Positions 1 through 4,131 of a stretch of DNA of 5,929 bases are shown here, in pieces (within the stretch, counting starts at the first letter, position 1; each line of letters begins with the position of its first letter). The DNA comes from Phycisphaerales bacterium (GTDB taxonomy: Bacteria > Planctomycetota > Phycisphaerae > SM23-33), in NCBI GenBank assembly GCA_003171235.1, contig PMYM01000016.1:10760-16688 (forward strand), given 5' to 3'. A program made the translations under genes and the position numbers. The notes under the pieces were generated by a model, which was not told where the DNA came from, did not search any database, and saw nothing but the letters and a program-made list of their open reading frames with translations.

Positions 1-8
1 TGCCGGTT

Positions 9-83
9 GCACAGGCTCAAACCCGTGCCATCCTGACGTTGTCAGTACGCAATCCTGAATTGGTCTAGAAAGCCTGTGCCACC
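9..83. repeat. Palindromic intergenic element with inverted GCACAGGCT arms
   Basis: GCACAGGCT at 9-17 is the exact reverse complement of AGCCTGTGC at 71-79, giving a 9-bp inverted repeat around 53 bases. Inside are a near-hairpin (GCACAGG at 9-15 against CCCGTGC at 22-28, one mismatch) and a small perfect hairpin (CTGAC 33-37, loop GTT, GTCAG 41-45). No T-tract follows an arm, so it is not a classical terminator. The layout of hairpins inside outer inverted arms resembles the element at 3365-3442, and I infer that both are dispersed palindromic elements. Copy number cannot be judged from one window. Confidence 0.45.
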
Positions 84-129
84 ACAGAATCCACCCATCG
101 TTCTTGCTGTTACAGACTACTAGGGAGAA

Positions 130-195
130 GCTCGCGCACGGGCGGCGCGGGGAGGCCTGGTCGGCAGCCGGCAGGCTCGCGCACGGGCGGCGCGG
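130..195. repeat. 21-bp direct repeat, two copies, 45-base period
   Basis: The same 21 bases (starting GCTCGCGCACGGG and ending GCGCGG) occur at 130-150 and 175-195, separated by 24 unrelated bases. The pair lies just beyond the stop of the minus-strand gene at 229-504. Each copy contains GCACGGGCG, also found in the right hairpin of the element at 3365-3442, though a 9-base match means little in DNA this GC-rich. Two copies with no third unit do not make a CRISPR array. The pair may be a small local duplication or paired binding sites. Confidence 0.75.
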
Positions 196-228
196 CCGGC
201 GGGCAGGAGGTTGGCTCCGGCGGGGGGG

Positions 229-504
229 CTACAACCTGACGGTCTGTTCCTGCCTCTCCCGCTGACTGAGCGGCTGGTAGACGCCAAGCTGGGCCTGGGG
301 CTCGGACTTGGGCCCAAGCGAGGCCGCCGGCTTGTCGGTCAGAATGACCTTGTAGAACGAGCCGTTGCCGACGACCAGCACCACCTCGGCAATCCTGTAA
401 TACTTGCGGCTCTGTTCCACTTCCACCACCGTACCCACGGGCGGGGGCAGGACATGTTCGGATTGGCCGACCTGCTCGGCCCCTACAAAGTAGAAGACCT
501 TCAT
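229..504 (-). CDS. Hypothetical 91-residue protein, beta-rich N-terminal part with a charged tail
   Basis: I do not recognise this family. The start is set at ATG 504-502 because AGAGG (complement of 510-514) lies 5 bases upstream; the open frame runs on to 864 but that extension overlaps the next gene's signal peptide and lacks such a site. The protein begins MKVFYFVGAEQVGQ. Residues 1-58 alternate hydrophobic and polar positions (VGTVVEVEQ, KYYRIAEVVLVVGNG, YKVILTDK), which suggests a small beta-barrel or SH3-like fold. Residues 59-91 form a Pro/Gln/Arg-rich tail, probably disordered. There is no signal peptide, membrane segment or cysteine, so a cytosolic protein is expected. It is transcribed away from the lipoprotein gene. 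The ribosome binding site and the protein-like composition support a real gene; function is unknown. Confidence 0.65.
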   Translation of the reverse strand: MKVFYFVGAEQVGQSEHVLPPPVGTVVEVEQSRKYYRIAEVVLVVGNGSFYKVILTDKPAASLGPKSEPQAQLGVYQPLSQRERQEQTVRL

Positions 505-738
505 GGCAGCCTCTTTTCTTGTCACCCGGGCGGTAAGAATTGCATATAGAACGACGTGCGATAGCAAACCGCCCCTGACAACGCCATTGTACCACCCCCT
601 AGCCAAACGCAAGAGCGCACCCGCGGTTTTTTCGTCGCCGAGCCGGCTTGCCCGCCGCCCCCGTGCCCGCGCAGCGAAGAACACCCTCTCGCGCCGGGGG
701 CTATATAACGCCACACCAATCACCGGGCCGCGGGGCAT

Positions 739-784
739 CGCCCGCGCTGCGGCGTTTACAAGCGCGGGCGGGGGCGGGTAGAAT
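739..784 (+). promoter_or_regulatory. Sigma70-type promoter overlapped by a 10-bp inverted repeat (candidate operator)
   Basis: The -35 box TTTACA (755-760) and -10 box TAGAAT (779-784) each match consensus at five of six positions and are 18 bases apart. Transcription would begin near 791, giving a 5' leader of about 50 bases before the lipoprotein ATG at 843. CGCCCGCGCT (739-748) and AGCGCGGGCG (761-770) are perfect 10-bp inverted repeats, and the -35 box fills the end of the 12-base gap between them. The repeat lies upstream of the predicted start site, so it would not be in the transcript as a terminator or riboswitch. A dimeric repressor binding here would block the -35 box; this is inference from geometry. 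Confidence 0.55.
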
Positions 785-831
785 CTGCCGGCGTGTCGCG
801 GCCGGTGGCGTCGCGGCCTGCCAGTCAACTC

Positions 832-836
832 AGGAG
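832..836 (+). promoter_or_regulatory. Shine-Dalgarno site that fixes the lipoprotein start
   Basis: AGGAG lies 6 bases before ATG 843. The frame is open for 65 codons further upstream, back to an ATG at 648, but that extension would run through the promoter and would bury the signal peptide inside the protein. This site therefore decides the start. Confidence 0.85.
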
Positions 837-842
837 AAACCG

Positions 843-2723
843 ATGAAGCGCGTGCAGATTTCACTATTGGCGGTGGCGTTTGCGATATGTGTGCTGGGCG
901 CAGGCTGCGGAGATCAAGCGGTCCCCGGGCCAGGGCCGGTCAAGCCGGCAACCGCCGGGCCGGCACAGTGGACGGCCACCTACGCCGCCGACCTGACCGG
1001 CGGTCGCCCTATCGGCGACGACTGGTGGATGCCCTCCGGGGCGGTCAGCCTGGCCGACGGAAAGCTGGTCATCGCCGGCAACCGCCGCGGCCGGCTGGAA
1101 GGCTACATCTACGGCTATCGCTTCCCCGGCAGCGTCCGCCTGGAGATGACCGGCTCGGTCAACACCCGCAACCCCACCATCAACCTTGACCTCTGGCTCA
1201 ACGCCGACGCCCCCGAGGGCACCTTCACCTTCCGCGGCTACGCCTTCCAGATCCGCTCCGGCGGCGTCACTCTCCGCCGCGACGAGAAGGCCATCGCCAG
1301 CCAGAATTTCGCCTGGGAAAAGGACAAGACCTACAGCGTCGTGGCCGAGCAGAACGAAGGGCGGGTGAGCCTGACGGTTGACGGCGTGACGCTCATCTCC
1401 GTCGCCGACAATCGCCCGCTGGAAAGCCGCAGCATGGACATGGTGGGCTTCTCCGGCTACGGCGCGGGGTTGAACCTCCAGAAACTGGCGGTCTTCACGC
1501 GCCTGGACCGCCCGGCCGACGCCATCACCCCGCCGGCCCCGCCCACCAGCGGCCCGGAAATCACCATCATCGGCCCGGCCCAGTGCGCTCGCGCCTGCAC
1601 CGACAAGCCCGGGCAAGTCGATCACGACGTGGTGGTCCTGGCCATGGACGGCGACCCCAAGGTCAAGGCCAAGTTCGACGAGATCATGGACAAGTTCTAC
1701 CCGGCCATCGGCCTGAACTTGGACGATGCCAAGAAGCTGCTGGAGCAGTTCGACCGGCACCTGTGCTACTACCTCATGCCCTGCCCGATGACTAAAGACC
1801 TGCACGCCGAGGTCAGCTACCCCAGTTGGATGGTCAAGGTCACCGGCCGGTTGGTCGAGCGCGACGGCAAGCGGTGGATATATCCCGCCAAGATCGAAAC
1901 CGCCGGACAGGGACAACCGCCGCTGTTTATCTACCCGGCGCGCATGCTGGAAGCCGACCAGCCCTTCGTCAGGCCCGAGGGCCAGCCGCTCGTGCTCAAG
2001 GTCACCGACACCCTCTCGCTCAAGTGCATCAAGATACCCGCCGGTGAGTTCCTGGACGGCTCGCCCCTGTACGAGCACCCGCGCTGGCAGGACGAGTTCC
2101 CCCACGAGGTGGTGATAACCAAACCGCTGTATTGGGCCGAGATCCCCGTCACCCAGGAGATGTTCCAGGCCGTGGTGGGCAAGAACCCCAGCCCAAACAA
2201 GGGCCCGCAGTTCGCGGTGGAGAATCCGACCTGGGACGACATCAACCTGTTCTGCCAGAAGCTCTCCGAGCTTAATGGCCGGAAGGTGCGCCTGCCCACC
2301 GACGGCGAGTGGGAGTGGGCCGCTCGCGTGGGCACCTCCAACCCCTGCTTCAGCCAGCGGTACAAAGATCAGATCAGCTTCGTGGGCGACAAGGAAGGGC
2401 GCGACGAGCCCGTCCGCCGGCACGCCCCTAGCGCCTGGGGCCTGTACGACATGGTCAAAAGCGGCTGGGAACTGGTCAGCGACTACAAGTCCGACAACGT
2501 GCGCGATAAGCAGATCGACCCGCAGGGCCCGCCGCGTTCGGCCTCGCCCGACCACGGCAGCGGCGTGCTGCGCCGGGCCAAGGGCGGGCTGTACCGCGGC
2601 AACGACTATCACCTGAATATGCACGGCGCGGTCGACAGCAAGGGCAGCGGCGAAGAGGGCATCGTGATCTTCCGCGTAGTGGCCGAGGATGCCCCGCCCA
2701 CCACCGCCCCGGCCCTGAACTGA
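843..2723 (+). CDS. Lipoprotein with ConA-like domain, Cys-containing middle domain and degenerate FGE/SUMF1-type domain
   Basis: This 626-residue protein has a lipoprotein-type signal peptide: MKR, a hydrophobic stretch 4-18, and Cys22 in VLGAGC. Leu is at -4 rather than -3, so the lipobox is imperfect. Residues about 42-222 (AADLTGG, ADGKLVIAGN, PGSVRLEMTGS, VSLTVDGV) look like a concanavalin-A/DUF1080-type beta-sandwich. A Pro-rich linker (224-238) leads to a middle domain, about 240-375, with C248xxxC252, C308 and C314, then YYL, H321 and VKVTGRLVERDGKRW. Residues about 391-615 have the FGE-sulfatase layout: IPAGEF (398-403), EIPVTQEMFQAVVGKNPS (433-450), VRLPTDGEWEWAARVG (482-497), SAWGLYDM (530-537). 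The usual HGNVWEW is replaced by VKSGWEL, the catalytic Cys region reads KGGLYRGNDYH (580-590) without either cysteine, and the terminal GFRVV is IFRVV. FGE normally oxidises sulfatase Cys to formylglycine; this copy should be inactive and may act as a surface binding module. It has its own promoter and terminator, so it is probably monocistronic. Confidence 0.88.
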   Translation: MKRVQISLLAVAFAICVLGAGCGDQAVPGPGPVKPATAGPAQWTATYAADLTGGRPIGDDWWMPSGAVSLADGKLVIAGNRRGRLEGYIYGYRFPGSVRLEMTGSVNTRNPTINLDLWLNADAPEGTFTFRGYAFQIRSGGVTLRRDEKAIASQNFAWEKDKTYSVVAEQNEGRVSLTVDGVTLISVADNRPLESRSMDMVGFSGYGAGLNLQKLAVFTRLDRPADAITPPAPPTSGPEITIIGPAQCARACTDKPGQVDHDVVVLAMDGDPKVKAKFDEIMDKFYPAIGLNLDDAKKLLEQFDRHLCYYLMPCPMTKDLHAEVSYPSWMVKVTGRLVERDGKRWIYPAKIETAGQGQPPLFIYPARMLEADQPFVRPEGQPLVLKVTDTLSLKCIKIPAGEFLDGSPLYEHPRWQDEFPHEVVITKPLYWAEIPVTQEMFQAVVGKNPSPNKGPQFAVENPTWDDINLFCQKLSELNGRKVRLPTDGEWEWAARVGTSNPCFSQRYKDQISFVGDKEGRDEPVRRHAPSAWGLYDMVKSGWELVSDYKSDNVRDKQIDPQGPPRSASPDHGSGVLRRAKGGLYRGNDYHLNMHGAVDSKGSGEEGIVIFRVVAEDAPPTTAPALN

Positions 2724-2760
2724 GCCAATTGGCAACTGACAATTCGCCGTTCAGGTGGCG

Positions 2761-2790
2761 TGGCGGCCGCTGTTTGCCGCCAGGTTTTTT
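2761..2790 (+). terminator. Rho-independent terminator after the lipoprotein gene
   Basis: TGGCGGC (2761-2767) pairs perfectly with GCCGCCA (2776-2782) around an 8-base loop, followed two bases later by six T residues (2785-2790) and a further pyrimidine run. It begins 37 bases after the lipoprotein stop. Read on the minus strand the stem has no T-tract behind it, so it serves the rightward gene only and protects the convergent gene at 2836-3351 from read-through. Confidence 0.85.
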
Positions 2791-2802
2791 CCTTCTCGGG
2801 GG

Positions 2803-2828
2803 AAGTGCGAAAGTGCGGAGTGCGGAGT
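2803..2828. repeat. Short tandem array of an AGTGCGG-like heptamer
   Basis: AGTGCGA (2804-2810), AGTGCGG (2812-2818) and AGTGCGG (2819-2825) follow one another almost without spacer, then a partial AGT. The array lies between the terminator and the stop of the convergent gene. It looks like slippage-type simple sequence; no function is apparent. Confidence 0.6.
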
Positions 2829-2835
2829 CAGCGTT

Positions 2836-3351
2836 CTATTTCAGGGCCTGGAGTTGTTTGCGGAGCTGGGTCAGAATGCCCGTCAGCAGTTTGGGCGGGA
2901 TTTCGGCCAGGGCGGGTTCTTTCTTTTTGCCGTCGAGGAAGTCGTTGGTCACGTCCAGGCAGGCGCGGCGGAATCGCTTCATCTTGTCGAAAGTCATCTG
3001 GGCCCGGTCCAGGTTGGAGTTGGCCAGGTCCAGGCAGTAGTTGACCACGAAGTGCTCGACGTCGTTGCTCTCGACCTTTGCCTTCTCTTCCAGCGGGGGC
3101 TCGGCCGGGTCGCGCGGACCCATCTCGGCCAGCAGGGCTTGCTTTTGGCGGAGGATGGCCTCTTCCTCTGCCTTGCGGCGGGCGTCTTTCTGCTCGTCCT
3201 CGGGGGCCAGGTCCAGGATTTCCTCATCCGAGACGGGCATGGGAATGTAGTTGGACTGCTGGCAATAGGGGCAGCTTCCGCGCTTGCCCCCGGCTGAATC
3301 AGGGGCCTCGACGCTCTTGCCGCAATGCTCGCACCTGAACTTAATCGACAT
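2836..3351 (-). CDS. Zinc-ribbon protein with helical C-terminal region, 171 residues
   Basis: The N-terminus is a compact zinc ribbon: Cys7 and Cys10 (FRCEHCGK) with Cys27 and Cys30 (GSCPYC), spaced as in ribbons that bind one structural zinc. Residues 40-78 are acidic and charged and probably form a helix or coiled coil (EDEQKDARRKAEEEAILRQK); a Pro-rich break follows (79-88). Residues 95-171 look fully helical, ending KLLTGILTQLRKQLQAL. There is no signal peptide or membrane segment. The start is ATG 3351-3349: AAGGGGAG (complement of 3357-3364) lies 5 bases upstream, whereas the in-frame GTG at 3357 would overlap that site. It is last in the leftward gene set, 87 bases after yjbQ, with a palindromic element in the gap. 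Ribbons of this wording are common at the N-termini of planctomycete proteins (recollection). Function is unknown; nucleic-acid or protein binding is possible. Confidence 0.82.
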   Translation of the reverse strand: MSIKFRCEHCGKSVEAPDSAGGKRGSCPYCQQSNYIPMPVSDEEILDLAPEDEQKDARRKAEEEAILRQKQALLAEMGPRDPAEPPLEEKAKVESNDVEHFVVNYCLDLANSNLDRAQMTFDKMKRFRRACLDVTNDFLDGKKKEPALAEIPPKLLTGILTQLRKQLQALK

Positions 3352-3364
3352 AGTCACTCCCCTT

Positions 3365-3442
3365 GTAGCATGGGCGTCTGGCCCATGTCCAAAGGCGCTG
3401 CTTTTTGAAGGTCGTCGGTCACGGGCGAAACGCCCGTGCTAC
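3365..3442. repeat. REP-like double-hairpin palindromic element containing the yjbQ stop codon
   Basis: Two hairpins stand 32 bases apart. The left is CATGGGC (3369-3375), loop GTCTG, GCCCATG (3381-3387). The right is CACGGGCG (3420-3427), loop AAA, CGCCCGTG (3431-3438). The outer ends are also inverted: GTAGCATGGGC at 3365-3375 against GCCCGTGCTAC at 3432-3442, 10 of 11 matching. Neither hairpin is followed by a T-tract on either strand, so they are not standard terminators. The element fills almost the whole yjbQ to zinc-ribbon gap, and the yjbQ stop TAG (complement of 3439-3441) lies in its right end. I recall similar GTAGCAyGGGC palindromes between genes in planctomycete genomes; that is memory, not a search. 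Confidence 0.75.
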
Positions 3443-3852
3443 TGCCCAATGGCCTTGATGACCAGCCGCTTGGGCCGCCGACCATCGAACTCGGCATAGA
3501 ATACCTGCTGCCAGGGGCCCAGGTCCAGTCGCCCGGCGGTAATCGGCAAAATGACCTGGTGGTGGACCAGCAGGCTCTTGAGGTGCGAATCGCCGTTGGT
3601 CTCGCCCGTGCGGTGGTGGCGGTACTTGGGGTCAAACGGCGCCAGACCCTCCAGCCAGCGGTCGATGTCCTCCAAGAGCCCGTCCTCGGCGTCGTTGACG
3701 AACACCCCGGCGGTGATGTGCATGGCCGAGACCAATACGAACCCCTCGGCGATACCCGATTCAGCCACCAGGCCGGCGACTTCGTCCGTGATGTTGATGT
3801 ACTGGCGGTGCTGGGGCGTCTGGAAGGTCAGGTACTTGGTCTTGGACTTCAT
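3439..3852 (-). CDS. yjbQ: YjbQ/UPF0047 family protein
   Basis: At 137 residues this is the normal length for UPF0047. Family signatures run in order: HITAGVFVND (45-54), AEDGLLEDIDRWLEGLAP (55-72), the conserved N-x-D-x-H stretch ETNGDSHLKSLL (84-95), and the C-terminal GRLDLGPWQQVFYAEFDG (107-124). The conserved His45 and His90 are present. E. coli YjbQ has been linked to a weak secondary thiamine-phosphate synthase activity that can bypass loss of ThiE; the primary role of the family is unsettled. The protein is expected to be cytosolic and oligomeric. Its ATG overlaps the TGA of the membrane gene upstream as ATGA, and AAGG (complement of 3860-3863) lies 7 bases before it, so translational coupling is likely. 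The stop TAG lies in the palindromic element at 3365-3442. The final residues KAIGQ keep the family C-terminus, so the insertion did not visibly truncate the protein. No thiamine gene is in view. Confidence 0.93.
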   Translation of the reverse strand: MKSKTKYLTFQTPQHRQYINITDEVAGLVAESGIAEGFVLVSAMHITAGVFVNDAEDGLLEDIDRWLEGLAPFDPKYRHHRTGETNGDSHLKSLLVHHQVILPITAGRLDLGPWQQVFYAEFDGRRPKRLVIKAIGQ

Positions 3853-4028
3853 CGGGGCGCCTTGCGCTTGAGAAACAAGCCGATCAGCATCAGCACCGCT
3901 CCGACGGCGATTACCTCCATCGCCTGCCGGACCAGCCAGGCGAACACCTGCACCGCCAGAAGCAGCACGCCCGCCAATACCACGACCGACCCGATCTGGA
4001 GCAACTGGTTGCCGCTGGTGCGTTTCAC
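3849..4028 (-). CDS. Small two-helix membrane protein, 59 residues
   Basis: I do not recognise a family. The protein reads (GTG start) MKRTSGNQLLQIG, then a first hydrophobic segment at about 10-33, a short polar turn (VRQAME), a second segment at about 38-53, and a basic end KRKAPR. This is a hairpin of two membrane helices; by the positive-inside rule both ends should be cytoplasmic. The GTG at 4028-4026 is chosen because GAAAGG (complement of 4037-4042) lies 8 bases upstream and no in-frame ATG precedes it before the divergent gene's start region. The stop TGA overlaps the yjbQ ATG (ATGA), so the two are co-translated. It lies first in the leftward set. An anchoring or assembly role is possible, but nothing in the sequence shows it. 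Confidence 0.72.
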   Translation of the reverse strand: MKRTSGNQLLQIGSVVVLAGVLLLAVQVFAWLVRQAMEVIAVGAVLMLIGLFLKRKAPR

Positions 4029-4062
4029 GGCTGCCGCCTTTCGGTCATGCTGCCTCTGCCCT

Positions 4063-4091
4063 ATGATAGCGGCCGCAAGCGGCGGTGAAAA
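4063..4091 (-). promoter_or_regulatory. Possible promoter of the leftward gene set
   Basis: Read leftward, TTTTCA (complement of 4086-4091; four of six matches to the -35 consensus) is followed after 17 bases by TATCAT (complement of 4063-4068; five of six matches to the -10 consensus). Transcription would start near 4056, leaving about 28 bases before the GTG at 4028. The match is moderate, but the position is right for the membrane protein and yjbQ pair. Confidence 0.38.
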
Positions 4092-4131
4092 GGCGCCGCC
4101 GGAGCCCCGCCCCTGGCCGTATAAGAAAACC

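Larger units (their letters stand above)
505..842. other. Divergent intergenic region, no gene seen
   Basis: These 338 bases separate the starts of two divergent genes. Open frames crossing the region on either strand have no ribosome binding site and read as Arg/Ala/Pro-rich translations typical of non-coding GC-rich DNA. The right end holds the promoter and inverted repeat described separately. For the leftward gene, the best -10 match is TACAAT (complement of 586-591) but no good -35 is correctly spaced, so I do not call a promoter there. AT-rich TATATA at 702-707 also lacks a paired -35. No tRNA or riboswitch fold is evident. Confidence 0.6.

Noticed and set aside
130..195. CRISPR array
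   Set aside because: There are only two repeat copies, one 24-base spacer and no cas genes.
1..228. tRNA or other structured RNA gene at the left edge
   Set aside because: No cloverleaf, T-loop or CCA-proximal stem could be found; the only structure is the inverted and direct repeats already listed.
543..591. Promoter for the orphan gene
   Set aside because: TACAAT (complement of 586-591) and TATATG (complement of 543-548) resemble -10 boxes, and TTGTCA (complement of 576-581) resembles a -35, but no pair has a spacing of 16-18 bases.
505..864. N-terminal extension of the orphan gene to 864
   Set aside because: The extra residues are Arg/Ala/Pro-rich, overlap the lipoprotein signal sequence and lack a ribosome binding site, while ATG at 504 has AGAGG at good spacing.
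2013..2723. Active formylglycine-generating enzyme for sulfatase maturation
   Set aside because: The active-site cysteines are absent and no sulfatase gene is in the window.
864..2735. A 623-codon open frame on the minus strand across the lipoprotein gene
   Set aside because: It is antisense to a gene with signal peptide, ribosome binding site and recognisable domains. Its translation is Gly/Val/His/Ala-rich without motifs, as expected from the complement of GC-rich codons.
3365..3442. Intrinsic terminator for yjbQ
   Set aside because: Both hairpins are strong but neither is followed by a T-tract on either strand, and the zinc-ribbon gene follows closely in the same direction.
3436..4131. 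Extension of the radical SAM frame 232 codons upstream
   Set aside because: The extension runs antisense through yjbQ and the small membrane gene, and family members begin close to the ATG at 4132. The nearer in-frame ATG at 4063 adds 23 residues with no ribosome binding site or family similarity.
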